Assembly: GCA_036322855.1 (NCBI GenBank)
Contig: AP027924.1
Span: 682,001 to 746,000 of the forward strand
DNA from: Improbicoccus pseudotrichonymphae
GTDB taxonomy: Bacteria > Bacillota > Clostridia > Oscillospirales > Acutalibacteraceae
Direction of reading: 5' to 3'
Length of the DNA: 64,000 nucleotides
The translations under genes and the position numbers were made by a program. Of the stretch, positions 54,722 through 64,000 are shown piece by piece (within the stretch, counting starts at the first letter, position 1; each line of letters starts with the position of its first letter). A model generated the notes under the pieces. The model was not told the DNA's origin and did no database searches. It saw only the letters and a list, made by a program, of their open reading frames with translations.

Positions 54722-55603
54722 TTAGTATATGATAGGCATAAAATGTAGGTAAATGTATGAGTATGGTATGGTGAAAATTACACTGTCGAATCTGTCTAAG
54801 ATTCCGCCGTGACCGGGTATGATGTCACTGAAGTCTTTTATTTTTGATGTTCTTTTTATCATAGAAAAACACAGGTCTCCCAAAATGGCTATCGGCGCAC
54901 CGAAAACAGGGAAGAAACTTAAATTTATAAAATTTATTTCACCTAAGTTAAAGATAAGCTTGAAAGCTATTCCGGAGATTAATATAAAGATTAAACTAAG
55001 AATGGAGCCACCTAAGGCTCCTTCTGCAGTTTTACTTGGGCTTATTGAAGGGCACAGTTTGTTTTTTCCTATGTATGAACCCATTATGTAGGCCCCTATG
55101 TCACACATCCAAGCGGTGCACAAAGTTATAAAAACGTAGAATATACCAATTTTTGGATCTCTTGATATATTTTTTATCTCAACTATCTTTCCTAAACAGA
55201 CACTTATTACAACAGAAAAAATATAGATAAAACACACATTTAGTGTCTCGTAATTCCTACTTTTTCGTTTATTTTTTTTATGTTTTATGAATATTTTCAT
55301 AACGTATAAAAAAACTAAAAGCGTATATATGTACAAAGATGTTTGCCACTTAATTCCCGGTCCCATCAAAGCTCTTGCGGGAGAAAACAAGAGAGAAAAA
55401 AACGAAATTATTGTTTTGTTTTTGTTTCTCATACTAATAAGCTCATTTATAGCCATAGTTGTTATAATTGCCATAACAATATTTATAGTATAAACGTAGT
55501 AATTGCTTAAATATAAAACCAGAATAAAAAAAACCGCACCTATCGAACCGGAAACAATTCTTTTAAACAACAAACAGACTACCTCATTTAAAATCATAGA
55601 CAT
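54722..55603 (-). CDS. cdsA: Phosphatidate cytidylyltransferase
   Basis: 293 aa, about eight membrane helices. Makes CDP-diacylglycerol from phosphatidate and CTP, feeding PgsA (27769-28335). The CdsA signature is intact at the C-terminus: SPSKTAEGALGG, GDLCFSMIKR, IKDFSDIIPGHGGILDRFDS. ATG start. Next to ferredoxin in divergent orientation. Confidence 0.95.
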   Translation of the reverse strand: MSMILNEVVCLLFKRIVSGSIGAVFFILVLYLSNYYVYTINIVMAIITTMAINELISMRNKNKTIISFFSLLFSPARALMGPGIKWQTSLYIYTLLVFLYVMKIFIKHKKNKRKSRNYETLNVCFIYIFSVVISVCLGKIVEIKNISRDPKIGIFYVFITLCTAWMCDIGAYIMGSYIGKNKLCPSISPSKTAEGALGGSILSLIFILISGIAFKLIFNLGEINFINLSFFPVFGAPIAILGDLCFSMIKRTSKIKDFSDIIPGHGGILDRFDSVIFTIPYSYIYLHFMPIIY

Positions 55604-55683
55604 TTTATCATTGAAGTGATAATATTTTCAACATATGTTACTTTGTGTAATTAAAAGTATTATATTTTTAGAGGTGACCTCTT

Positions 55684-55875
55684 ATGAGCTTGAGTGTAAA
55701 TAAAGAAAAATGTATAAGTTGTGGCATGTGTGTTAGCCTTTGTCAAAACGTGTTTTATTTTGGTGAAGATGGCAAAGCAGATGTTAATCATGATGTTGCC
55801 AAAAAAATAAAAATTGAAAAAATAAAAGAATGTGAGCAAATGTGCCCAGTGGGGGCGATAAAATTATCCGACTGA
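55684..55875 (+). CDS. Ferredoxin, single [4Fe-4S] type
   Basis: 63 aa. Four cluster ligands in CISCGMCVSLC and CPVGAI, with a downstream CEQMC Cys typical of monocluster ferredoxins. Small electron carrier, consistent with an anaerobic metabolism. The ribosome site lies in the small palindrome AGAGGTGACCTCT directly before ATG. Confidence 0.92.
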   Translation: MSLSVNKEKCISCGMCVSLCQNVFYFGEDGKADVNHDVAKKIKIEKIKECEQMCPVGAIKLSD

Positions 55876-55970
55876 GAAGAATTAGTTTCAATTCAAATAC
55901 ATAAATATTAAAGTACATATACTTGTGGTTTATAAAATCGAGGAACATTTAAATTTTGAGAGGTTTGTTT

Positions 55971-57650
55971 ATGATTGGTTCGGAAATCTTTATGAATTCT
56001 ATAATTTCGGGCGCCAATAATATATACAAAAACAGAATACACGTTAATGAATTAAATGTTTTCCCGGTTCCGGACGGTGATACCGGTACCAATATGTCCA
56101 TGACTATTTTGGAAGTTGCCAAAAAGTTCGAAAATATTAAACCCGAAAGTGTAACTCTATCGGAAGCCGCAAATATTCTTTCGTACATTTCTTTAAGAAA
56201 TGCCAGGGGAAATTCTGGGGTTATTCTCTCACTCATTCTTAAAGGTTTTAAGGATGCTTTTAAAAATATCGAAAAAGCGTCTCCGAAAGATTTTATAAAA
56301 GCTTTGGAATTAGGAACCAAGAATGCTTATGAGGCTGTTTCTAAACCAACAGAGGGAACTATTTTAACTGTCGTAAGATATTCATACGAAGAAGGTTGTG
56401 CAGCTATCAAAGAATCCGGGAACGAACCAAATAATATGAACAAAATTTGGGAACGAGTGTGCTCGGGAGCTAAAAAAGCTCTTTTTAATACTCCTGAACT
56501 TTTACCGATTCTCAAAAAATCCGGTGTTGTCGACGCCGGGGGTAAAGGTCTTTGCTTAATCTTAGATGGCATGATGTCTTTCTTTAAAAATGGTGTCATA
56601 GTAAATCGAAAAGATTCGGAAGAAGTAGAAAAAAACAAATTTGAGAAAATTGTTTCAAATTTTGATCAGGTTATTAACTTTACTTACTGCACCGAGCTTA
56701 TAATAGAGAAATCTCTGAAAATTAGTAGCTTAAACATAGATAAATACAAAGAAAATTTAAAAAAAATCGGAGATTGTGTTGTTTTAGTTGAAGATGATGA
56801 AATAATTAAGGTTCATGTCCACACAAATAAGCCACATGAAGTCATGGAGTCGGCTTTGAATATAGGCAACATGTTAAATGTAAAGATAGAAAATATGGAA
56901 GAGCAAAGAAAGAAATCTCTTGAGATGTCTTCGGCAAAGATGACTCATGAAATAAAATCTTCTCCCGAATACAAAATCGCAAAACCCGAAAAAACTTTTG
57001 GTATACTTGCGGTGGTATCGGGAAAGGGCCTGATTGAAATATTTAAAAATCTTGGCGTAGATGAGGTAGTGGAAGGCGGTCAAACGTTAAATCCCAGTGC
57101 TGGGGAAATTGCGTCTGCGGCTCAGTCAATACCAGCAGAAAATATATTTATTTTACCGAACAATCAGAATATCATGCTAAGTTCCAAGCAGGCAAAAGAA
57201 TTTGTCAAAGATAGAAAATTGATTGTTATGCCATCAAAAACCATACCGCAAGGTATAAGTGCGTGCATGGCCTTTGATGAAAATACAACCAAAACTCAAA
57301 ATATTAACTTTATGACACAGGCAATAAACTCTGTTAAGACGGGAATAGTTACATATGCCGAAAAAGACGCGGAATTCAATAATTTAAAAATAAAGAAAAA
57401 CGATATAATAGCGCTTAACTGCGATAGGTTTGTTTTAACCGGAAATGATTCCTATGATATAGTGGTTAAATTGGTTGATTTGATGATTACAAAGAAGAGT
57501 GAATTTGTGACTTTGATCTATGGCGAAAAAATAGTTGCGGATAATTTAAAGTCGGTCGAGCGCAAAATATTGGACAAACATCCCAAAATACAGTTACAAA
57601 TTTTTTACGGCGGAAGTGAAATCTATCACTTTATTGTTTCCGTTGAGTGA
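55971..57650 (+). CDS. fakA: Fatty acid kinase ATP-binding subunit FakA (DAK2/YloV)
   Basis: 559 aa from ATG 55971, preferred over TTG 55956 because GAGAGG is 7 nt upstream. Phosphorylates fatty acids presented by FakB for incorporation into phospholipid. DAK2 domain with the nucleotide/Mg motif FPVPDGDTGTNMS (31-43), ARGNSGVILS, and SGVVDAGGKGL; a middle and a C-terminal FakB-interacting domain follow. Fits the lipid genes nearby (cdsA). The 3' end overlaps the convergent potC by 20 bp. Confidence 0.92.
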   Translation: MIGSEIFMNSIISGANNIYKNRIHVNELNVFPVPDGDTGTNMSMTILEVAKKFENIKPESVTLSEAANILSYISLRNARGNSGVILSLILKGFKDAFKNIEKASPKDFIKALELGTKNAYEAVSKPTEGTILTVVRYSYEEGCAAIKESGNEPNNMNKIWERVCSGAKKALFNTPELLPILKKSGVVDAGGKGLCLILDGMMSFFKNGVIVNRKDSEEVEKNKFEKIVSNFDQVINFTYCTELIIEKSLKISSLNIDKYKENLKKIGDCVVLVEDDEIIKVHVHTNKPHEVMESALNIGNMLNVKIENMEEQRKKSLEMSSAKMTHEIKSSPEYKIAKPEKTFGILAVVSGKGLIEIFKNLGVDEVVEGGQTLNPSAGEIASAAQSIPAENIFILPNNQNIMLSSKQAKEFVKDRKLIVMPSKTIPQGISACMAFDENTTKTQNINFMTQAINSVKTGIVTYAEKDAEFNNLKIKKNDIIALNCDRFVLTGNDSYDIVVKLVDLMITKKSEFVTLIYGEKIVADNLKSVERKILDKHPKIQLQIFYGGSEIYHFIVSVE

Positions 57651-58443
57651 CGTTTTTTATTTTGTATACTTTTCCATCTTTTAAGTTATTTATGATTAGC
57701 ACAGCTAAAATCGTCAAAAACATTATGCTCGAAAGCGCATTTATTTCTGGAGTTACTGCTTTTCTGGTCATTGAATAAATCAGTACAGACAGTGTCTGAA
57801 TGTTACCGCAAGTAAAATAACTTATTATAAAATCATCGACAGACATTGCGAACACCAGCATTGCGCTGGCAACTAAACCGGGAAATATTTCATGAACAAT
57901 AACCTTAAAAAATGCCTTTATCGGTGTTGCTCCGAGATCACATGCTGCTTCGAAAATTTGCGGTGTTATTTGTCTGAATTTCGGCAAAATTGTCAAAAAA
58001 GAGTAAGGAAGACAAAACGTAGAATGTATTAAAATAAGGCTAAATAGTCCCAGATTAAAAAATGTGAATAATTTTTGGATTGTGATAAAGAAAAACATAA
58101 ATGAAATTCCTATTACAATTTCCGGGCTAACCGTTGATATATTGGTTAAAAACTTCACAAAATTATAAACTTTTCTGTTTGAATTAGTCACACCTACACA
58201 AGCCAAAAGACTCAAAACTGTTGAGATTGTTGCCGAAAATACTGCTACAACAACGGTATTTATAATTGCTTTGGCAATTTCAGAATTATGGAATAGAGAC
58301 TTGTACCATTTTAGGGTAAAACCACCCCAAACAATTCTGCTTGTGGAATTATTAAACGAAAATAAAATCAACAAAAATATAGGAGCGTACAGAAAAAAAA
58401 ACAACAAAACTACATAAAAATTATAAAATAATTTTTTTAACAA
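57631..58443 (-). CDS. potC: ABC transporter permease, PotC type
   Basis: 270 aa, six membrane helices, with the permease EAA loop EAACDLGATPIKAFFKVIVHE. Similar to the second permease of spermidine/putrescine importers (IVWGGFTLKWYKSLFHN near the start, SVDDFIISYFTCG late). PotA, PotB and PotD are not next to it; recJ is upstream on the same strand with a 19-bp gap. Either the rest of the importer is elsewhere or this is a leftover. Confidence 0.88.
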   Translation of the reverse strand: MLKKLFYNFYVVLLFFFLYAPIFLLILFSFNNSTSRIVWGGFTLKWYKSLFHNSEIAKAIINTVVVAVFSATISTVLSLLACVGVTNSNRKVYNFVKFLTNISTVSPEIVIGISFMFFFITIQKLFTFFNLGLFSLILIHSTFCLPYSFLTILPKFRQITPQIFEAACDLGATPIKAFFKVIVHEIFPGLVASAMLVFAMSVDDFIISYFTCGNIQTLSVLIYSMTRKAVTPEINALSSIMFLTILAVLIINNLKDGKVYKIKNVTQRKQ

Positions 58444-58462
58444 CTCACTACTTCTCCAAAAG

Positions 58463-60496
58463 TCAATTGATCTTACTCTTAATATTAAATAAGTGTTTCG
58501 AATTTTCCAGATTTACTTTTTTGATACGAGGTTTTAAATAAATCTCGTAATTATCGAAATCGTTTTTTATGTCTGCCAGGCCTAACTCACTCAATATCTC
58601 GAGTATTATGTACAGCTTAGACAAACTTATCATGTTTTCACACATTTTGAGTAAATTCTCTATATTTATCTTGCAAATGTTTTCTCTTTTTAACATTTTG
58701 TAAACGATAGCAATATCATCACGTGAAGGAAACATTTCGACCAAATTATTAGTATCCTGTTTAATATCCGAAATAAAATATTCAAAAATTCTTTTTTGCC
58801 TCATTATTTCGCGAGAATCAAAACTAGAATACTTTATGTTTCTTATACAGATGGTTATTCCTCTTTCGCCAAAATAAAGATTGCTTCTCATATTCACTGC
58901 CAAATCTAAAATATCGCCTTTGGAATAAAAAAAATTGTCTATGCACATATTAAAATACATTCCATAAAAAGTTTCGCTTTTTTTATGGAAAAAGATTTTT
59001 GTATGTTTACCTTCGGAAACAGGAATAAAACTTACTAATTTGACTTCGATTATTGCAAAAATCGGCTCCGGATTTTCTGTTCCGAATGGTCTTAATTTTT
59101 CTATTTCGTTGACATTTTTGATATTTATATCACTAATATTCAAAACGCCGTCTATATTTATGCACAAATTCGGTACATGATTCTTTCTCGAATAATCTAG
59201 AATTTTTTCTCTAAATTTTTCAAAATTCTCTTTTTTCATATTTAAACCTGTTGCCATTTTATGTCCGCCGAAACGTTCTATATATTCTTTGCAATGATCA
59301 ATGGCATCGAATATGGAAAAACCAGGAATACTTCTGGCAGAAGCTCTAATTTCATTTTCTTTTATTGAAAATACAATAGCAGGCTTGCCATACTTCGCAA
59401 CAATTTTAGCCACAACTATACCCAAAACACCGTGATGCCAATTATCCCCATAAACTAAAATGATTGGTTTGAATCTAATACTAAAATTCTCTTCTAATAT
59501 TTTTTCTACTTTTTGAAAAATTTCTTCACATATTTTTCTGCGATTTTCATTTTCTTCTATCAAAATGTCGTTGATATTCACAGCCTCTTCGTAACTTTCT
59601 GCAAGAAATAACTTTGCCGAAGTTTCGGGATTACCCATTCTCCCACAAGAATTAATTTTCGGCATAATAACAAAACTTACAAAATTAGTGTCTAATTCTT
59701 TCGAATTATCTAGCAATAAAACTCTAGTACCAAATCTTGAAATTTTCTCCATAACCTCAAGACCTTTGGATATGAACTTTCTGTTTTCGTGTAAAACCGG
59801 TACAACATCACCTATTGTTCCTATCGCAACTAGATCTCCATATTCTTCTAAAAGTTTTTCTTGAGTTTTTTTTTTGTATTCCAGAGCCTCTATTGCTTTA
59901 AAAACAACACCAACTCCTGCATAGTCTTTAAATTCTAAAGATTTATTTATTTTAGGGACTATTATAGCGCATGCATTAGGAATTTTTCTGGGTATGTGAT
60001 GATCTATTATTATAACTTCCATGCCCATTTTATTGGCCGATTCTATTTCTTCGTAAGCCGAAACACCATTGTCTACAGTTATGATCAATTTTATGTCCAT
60101 CTCTTTCATTTTTTCCAACGATTTTTCATTCAAGCCATAACCTCCCACAAATCTTGAAGGAATAATGTAAGAAACATTCGCATGTCTTTTGGAGAGATAA
60201 GAATACATTAAAACAGTAGAAGTTATTCCATCGGCGTCATAATCCCCATAAATACATATCTTTTCGAAATTTTTTATAGCCGTATTTATTCTTTCTACGA
60301 ATTTGTCCATATACGCAAATTCAAACGGATCTACCGTTGCTTCTGTTTTATCTAAAAAATCTCTCACTTTTTCTTTTTCGACTATACCTCTGGCACAAAG
60401 TATAGAAGACAAAAAACAAGAAATCTGACATTCTTGCGCCAACTCGACTATTTTTTTCTTTTTTGTCTTCGGGAAAACCCACTCTCTTAAAACCAA
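58463..60496 (-). CDS. recJ: Single-stranded-DNA-specific exonuclease RecJ
   Basis: 677 aa. 5'-3' exonuclease in recombination and mismatch repair. DHH-family motifs: YGDYDADGITS (about 83-93), VDNGVSA, IIDHHIP, INSCGRMG, and the DHHA1 signature FGGHKMATGLNM, then the OB-fold region. The C-terminal extension of about 100 residues is the kind seen in Firmicutes RecJ. Intact, in contrast to radA and ruvX in the same window. Confidence 0.93.
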   Translation of the reverse strand: MVLREWVFPKTKKKKIVELAQECQISCFLSSILCARGIVEKEKVRDFLDKTEATVDPFEFAYMDKFVERINTAIKNFEKICIYGDYDADGITSTVLMYSYLSKRHANVSYIIPSRFVGGYGLNEKSLEKMKEMDIKLIITVDNGVSAYEEIESANKMGMEVIIIDHHIPRKIPNACAIIVPKINKSLEFKDYAGVGVVFKAIEALEYKKKTQEKLLEEYGDLVAIGTIGDVVPVLHENRKFISKGLEVMEKISRFGTRVLLLDNSKELDTNFVSFVIMPKINSCGRMGNPETSAKLFLAESYEEAVNINDILIEENENRRKICEEIFQKVEKILEENFSIRFKPIILVYGDNWHHGVLGIVVAKIVAKYGKPAIVFSIKENEIRASARSIPGFSIFDAIDHCKEYIERFGGHKMATGLNMKKENFEKFREKILDYSRKNHVPNLCINIDGVLNISDINIKNVNEIEKLRPFGTENPEPIFAIIEVKLVSFIPVSEGKHTKIFFHKKSETFYGMYFNMCIDNFFYSKGDILDLAVNMRSNLYFGERGITICIRNIKYSSFDSREIMRQKRIFEYFISDIKQDTNNLVEMFPSRDDIAIVYKMLKRENICKINIENLLKMCENMISLSKLYIILEILSELGLADIKNDFDNYEIYLKPRIKKVNLENSKHLFNIKSKIN

Positions 60497-60821
60497 AATT
60501 TCACATCCTAAATATTACTTTCTCTTTTGTAAACAAAATACACTAAAAAAACAACAAATCATCTATTTTATTGATATATCCCCACGGACTTATGTGTCAT
60601 TGATTAATACAAGCACTAACATGTTGCTGAAACTATCTTGGATTTTCACGGATTACTTCATTTTTTATGTAAACTAAATTCGGATAACTCTTACAAAACT
60701 TAACTTTTTTACTGACGGTGACATTCTTAGCTTTCTTTGATATCGCATTAAAACAAATCCTCTAACATGATCTTTCAAATTAGAATAAAATTGAAAATCT
60801 GTCAATTTGATAATACTCCAA
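60497..60821. other. Gene-free stretch upstream of recJ
   Basis: No ORF or repeat recognised; presumably holds the recJ promoter. Confidence 0.4.
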
Positions 60822-60951
60822 TTTTAATAAAATAAGATTAAAAAATCAAAAAAATATTTGTTATATTTATATTTGCATAAGCCCTCTTTTAATAAAATAA
60901 GATTAAAAAATCAAAAAAATATTTGTTATATTTATATTTGCATAAGCCCTC
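60822..60951. repeat. Perfect 65-bp tandem duplication
   Basis: 60822-60886 and 60887-60951 appear identical, each beginning TTTTAATAAAATAAGATTAA and ending GCATAAGCCCTC. The second copy includes the last codons of the zinc-ribbon gene, so the first copy is a duplicated gene end plus 3' flank. Confidence 0.9.
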
Positions 60952-61150
60952 TTATTTTATTATGACAGTGGGTACATATTGGTTCCGGGTGTTTTTCATT
61001 TGAGGAATTTCTAAAAATAAATCTATTACCACAATAGGGGCACATTATAGAATTAAAAGTACCTCCTGATGCGGAAGGAGGGGTTTTGGCATTTTTTTTG
61101 TTTTCGTTTTTATTGTCTTTTCCCCCAAGCTCCTCCGGCACAAATATCAC
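60932..61150 (-). CDS. Small zinc-ribbon protein
   Basis: 72 aa from GTG 61150. Two Cys pairs, CPYCGNRF and CTHCHNK, 24 residues apart, form a zinc ribbon; the N-terminal part is low complexity (Asn/Lys). No partner domain. Possibly a nucleic-acid or protein-binding adaptor. The 3' end lies in the 65-bp tandem duplication. Confidence 0.6.
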   Translation of the reverse strand: MIFVPEELGGKDNKNENKKNAKTPPSASGGTFNSIMCPYCGNRFIFRNSSNEKHPEPICTHCHNKIRGLMQI

Positions 61151-61281
61151 CCTTTATATGAAATAACCTGATATGTTATACCACAAAAATTGTTAACTTA
61201 TTCTTTTACATTGGCAGTTTAAGCGTTATAATTGCTAAGTGAGTTTCTAATATAATTTAAAATTATCAAAATGGAGTCAGT

Positions 61282-61773
61282 TTGGATAAGATTGTTCTTT
61301 TTAATTCTTCGCCGCATAGAAACGGGTTCACGTCTAGGCTCGCTCTAGATTTTTTAGGAAATCACAGGGAAAATGTTGAGTTTGTCTGCCTCTATGGTGC
61401 AAAAATATCGCCATGCGTTGGCTGCACATACTGTAAAATTAATAATAAATGCTTCATTGAAGATGATATGCAAAAATTCTATTTTTATTTGGAAAATTGT
61501 CCTGTCTTAATTTTTGCCGCGCCGATATATTATTTGACTTTCCCGGCACCTATGAAATCATTTTTGGATAGAACTCAAAAATACTTTTTTCATAGATTTT
61601 CTAATAATAAAAAAAGAAAATCTTACTTGATAGTTACAAGCGGGCATGATGACATTTTTTCTGTAAAGTTAATGAAAAAACAAATCGAAGGGCTTTGTTA
61701 TTTGATTGGCGTAAAATTTGTAAATTTGATTTGGCTTAAAAATACTGACAAATTGCAAATTAGTGACTTATGA
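61282..61773 (+). CDS. NADPH-dependent FMN reductase-like flavoprotein
   Basis: 163 aa from TTG 61282 with GGAG upstream. Flavodoxin-like fold: phosphate loop NSSPHRNGFTSRL, CVGCTYCKINNKC (Cys cluster found in iron-sulfur flavoproteins and NAD(P)H oxidoreductases of anaerobes), and FAAPIYYLTFPAPMKSFLDR for FMN contact. Overlaps mtaB by 4 nt (ATGA), so translationally coupled. Confidence 0.85.
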   Translation: MDKIVLFNSSPHRNGFTSRLALDFLGNHRENVEFVCLYGAKISPCVGCTYCKINNKCFIEDDMQKFYFYLENCPVLIFAAPIYYLTFPAPMKSFLDRTQKYFFHRFSNNKKRKSYLIVTSGHDDIFSVKLMKKQIEGLCYLIGVKFVNLIWLKNTDKLQISDL

Positions 61774-63026
61774 AAACTTTTTTTATTAAAACATTTGGTT
61801 GTAAAGTTAATGGTTGTGATTCGGAGGAGATATCTTCTGAACTGATTTGTAATGGTTGGGACATATCATGCTCTCCGTTGGGAAGCGATTTAATTGTGTT
61901 TAATTCTTGCGCGGTGACGGCGGAAAGCGTAAGAAAGTGTAGACAAGCTATACGAAAGTTTAAAAAATGTTCTCCGAATTCACTGATAATAGTAACAGGT
62001 TGCGCAGTTAAGTTTTTACAAAATAATAATATGGAAGAAATAGACTTTCTGTTGGAAAAACCTCAAAGAAAAATATTTTATAAAAAGATTCTACAGTTTT
62101 TAAATTTAAAAAAGAGAAACAAAAGTGCGCCTGACTTTTTACGGAAAAACGATGGTTTTAATCATGATTTTTCAATATTTTCTTCAAAACGTACAAGAGC
62201 ATTTTTAAAAGTCGAAGACGGATGCAACAATTTTTGTTCCTATTGCATAATACCATATGTTAGAGGTTCTGTTATTAAATCAAAACCGTTATCTGAAATT
62301 GAAAAAGAGATAAATGCTTTATATTTGAAAAATTACAGAGAAATTGTGATATCTGGAATTAATCTTTGTGCCGTTGGCAGCGATTTGGATTTTAATTTAA
62401 TGGATGTAATAGATATTGTTAGAAAAAAATTTTCGAGAATTCGCTTAGGTTCGCTCGATCCCAGTTATTTTATTAAAAACAAAGAGCAATTGTGTGCTTT
62501 ACTAGAACGTAAAGAAATTTGCCCGAGTTTCCACTTATCTCTCCAAAGTGGGAGCGATGAAATTTTATCTAGAATGAATCGTAAATATAATGTTGAAGAT
62601 TATATGGAGATCACAGAAAAAATAAAAAAAAAAATATCATGTTCGACAATAACAACAGATTTAATAGTTGGTTTCCCGGGAGAAACCGAAAAGAATTTTG
62701 AAGAATCTTTACTGATCATCAAAAAGTTAAATTTCATTAAAGTTAATGTATTTCCGTTTTCTGCGCGTGAAAACACGGTTGCTTATAGTTTTGAAAATAA
62801 AATCGATGCTCAAACCAAAAACAGAAGAAAAAAGAAAGCGATAGAACTTTCTGAGAAAATATCCGAAAAAGAAATAGGTAAATTCAAAAATAAATACTTC
62901 AATGTGCTTTTTGAAAGCAAGATTAATAACGAAATTTACACAGGTTATTCTGAAAATTACATAAAAATGCACAAAGAAAGCCAAAAAGATTTATGCGGGG
63001 AAATTTTAAGAATTAGATTTTGTTGA
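61770..63026 (+). CDS. mtaB: tRNA t6A37 methylthiotransferase MtaB
   Basis: 418 aa radical SAM methylthiotransferase turning t6A into ms2t6A at position 37 of tRNAs. N-terminal UPF0004 domain with cluster Cys in TFGCKVNG, FNSCAVTAES and VTGCAVKF; radical SAM CxxxCxxC in DGCNNFCSYCIIPYVRG (about 150-158); HLSLQSGSD and DLIVGFPGETE; the C-terminal TRAM region is shortened. The usual TLGCKVNQYE is changed to TFGCKVNGCD. Confidence 0.92.
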   Translation: MKTFFIKTFGCKVNGCDSEEISSELICNGWDISCSPLGSDLIVFNSCAVTAESVRKCRQAIRKFKKCSPNSLIIVTGCAVKFLQNNNMEEIDFLLEKPQRKIFYKKILQFLNLKKRNKSAPDFLRKNDGFNHDFSIFSSKRTRAFLKVEDGCNNFCSYCIIPYVRGSVIKSKPLSEIEKEINALYLKNYREIVISGINLCAVGSDLDFNLMDVIDIVRKKFSRIRLGSLDPSYFIKNKEQLCALLERKEICPSFHLSLQSGSDEILSRMNRKYNVEDYMEITEKIKKKISCSTITTDLIVGFPGETEKNFEESLLIIKKLNFIKVNVFPFSARENTVAYSFENKIDAQTKNRRKKKAIELSEKISEKEIGKFKNKYFNVLFESKINNEIYTGYSENYIKMHKESQKDLCGEILRIRFC

Positions 63027-63133
63027 TCATTGGCTTTGATTTTTTAAAAAACAATATAAATTTGTTTTTAATTAACAAATTTATTAAAATGATGAGAGAC
63101 TGGATTATTGATTTTAAAAGGAGTTATCACAAT

Positions 63134-64000
63134 TTGGGGAAAATAGTACCGAGAACATTACCCGGGTTCATGGAACTTTTGCCGAACGAGCAGATTAGAT
63201 TTAATTATTTTTTGGATAAGATCAAAAAATCTTATGAAAGTTTTGGTTTTTTGCCTTTGGATACCCCGACCATAGAGCATGCCGAAGTTTTATTGGCTAA
63301 GACTGGCGGCGAAACAGAAAAACAAGTTTATGAATTTACAAAAGGGGATAGTCATCTTGTTTTAAGATACGATCTGACTGTTCCTTTAGCTAAGTACGTA
63401 TCTTTGTATAAATCAAATCTCAGTTTTCCGTTCAAGCGGTACCAAATAGGTAAGGTTTTCCGCGGCGAGCGTGCCCAAAAAGGAAGATTTAGAGAGTTCT
63501 ATCAATGTGATATCGATATCATAGGCGAAAATACACTCGACATATTCTATGATGCCGAAGTTTTAAGTGCCATAAATTCTACGTTTAACAACATTGGTTT
63601 TACTGATTTTATAATAAAGATAAATAATAGAAAAATTTTGAAGGGAATATTTGAATTTTTGAACATAAATGAAAAATCCACTGAAATCTTAAGAATTATT
63701 GACAAAAAAGATAAAATAGGACAGGAAAAAATTGTAGAAGAATTGAGTAGTATCGGCATCTTAGATGATAATATAAATAAATTAATTGATTTTATGAGTT
63801 TTTCAGGTTCAAATGATGAAAAAATCGATCTATTGAATAAAATGAATATTTCAAATAAGATGTTCGAAGAAGGAGTACACGAACTGGAAAAAGTAATAAA
63901 CTATATAAGAATGTCTGAGGTGCCAGAGGAAAGTTTTATTATAGATCAAACCATAGCCAGAGGGTTGGATTACTATACCGGAACTGTGTACGAGACTTTT
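63134..64000 (+). CDS. hisS: Histidine-tRNA ligase, 5' part
   Basis: Runs off the right edge; 289 codons visible from TTG 63134, which has AAAAGGAG 10 nt upstream. Class II synthetase for tRNA-His. Motif 1 region with PRTLPGFMELLPNEQ, YDLTVPLAKYVS, motif 2 KVFRGERAQKGRFREFYQCD, and the HisRS-specific ARGLDYYTGTVYE at the very end. Follows mtaB by about 107 bp. Confidence 0.95.
   Translation, partial: MGKIVPRTLPGFMELLPNEQIRFNYFLDKIKKSYESFGFLPLDTPTIEHAEVLLAKTGGETEKQVYEFTKGDSHLVLRYDLTVPLAKYVSLYKSNLSFPFKRYQIGKVFRGERAQKGRFREFYQCDIDIIGENTLDIFYDAEVLSAINSTFNNIGFTDFIIKINNRKILKGIFEFLNINEKSTEILRIIDKKDKIGQEKIVEELSSIGILDDNINKLIDFMSFSGSNDEKIDLLNKMNISNKMFEEGVHELEKVINYIRMSEVPEESFIIDQTIARGLDYYTGTVYETF

Overview
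The window is AT-rich DNA from a low-GC, Gram-positive-type bacterium, most likely a member of the Clostridia. The evidence is the sepF-divIVA-ileS block, tilS-ftsH, fakA, a V-type ATP synthase, Cys-rich clostridial-type proteins, and many TTG starts with GGAGG-like ribosome binding sites. Several signs point to a shrinking genome of a host-associated or intracellular organism: radA has lost its ATPase half, ligA lacks its BRCT domain, ruvX is frameshifted in a poly-A tract, IS and phage genes survive as relics, and eukaryote-like Rab/Ras GTPase sequences are present. An endosymbiont of a protist would fit, but that is inference from lifestyle-type signals and is not proven by the sequence.

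Layout. 1-1830: two IS5-type elements flanking a PIN-toxin remnant. 1832-3694: mnmG. 3930-8520: phage leftovers (Gp157, RusA, a gpD-like tail protein) mixed with a head-to-head pair of leader-family genes. 8633-11481: a second head-to-head pair, one member carrying a Rab-like GTPase domain. 11576-19867: cell division and translation genes (sepF, divIVA, ileS, truncated radA, ruvX, a membrane protein, valS). 20718-31139: ligA, a decayed leader-family gene, a phosphohexomutase, yraN, a dipeptidase, pgsA, a cation P-type ATPase and tRNA-Thr. 31505-34143: a hemolysin-III protein, an orphan phage terminase and V-ATPase subunit D. 34678-40261: htrA, ftsH, tilS, tRNA-Cys, tatD. 40313-45312: another leader-family gene, dapB, an IS relic and a large exported protein. 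45448-50171: an M18 aminopeptidase and a partial V-ATPase operon (coiled-coil protein, C, I). 50180-52865: a third head-to-head leader-family pair, one a decayed GTPase copy. 52862-64000: a Cys-rich protein, cdsA, ferredoxin, fakA, an orphan potC, recJ, a zinc-ribbon protein, a flavoprotein, mtaB and the start of hisS.

The most striking content is a dispersed family of eight loci (about 4.5, 6.2, 8.6, 10.4, 23, 40, 50 and 51.5 kb). They share an almost identical promoter, a 5'UTR hairpin, a GA-dinucleotide tract between two alternative start codons, and an N-terminal export leader. They then diverge into a variable acidic linker, one membrane segment and a C-terminal domain. Six loci form three divergent pairs around palindromic intergenic repeats. 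Two carry a Rab-like GTPase (one intact, one broken). Five share a different C-terminal motif. The GA tract leaves the upstream start in frame in five copies and out of frame in three, which looks like a slippage switch. I know of no described system with this combination.

The region also holds two families of short inverted-repeat elements (MITE-like), a palindromic repeat, and several IS relics, which together account for most of the intergenic DNA.
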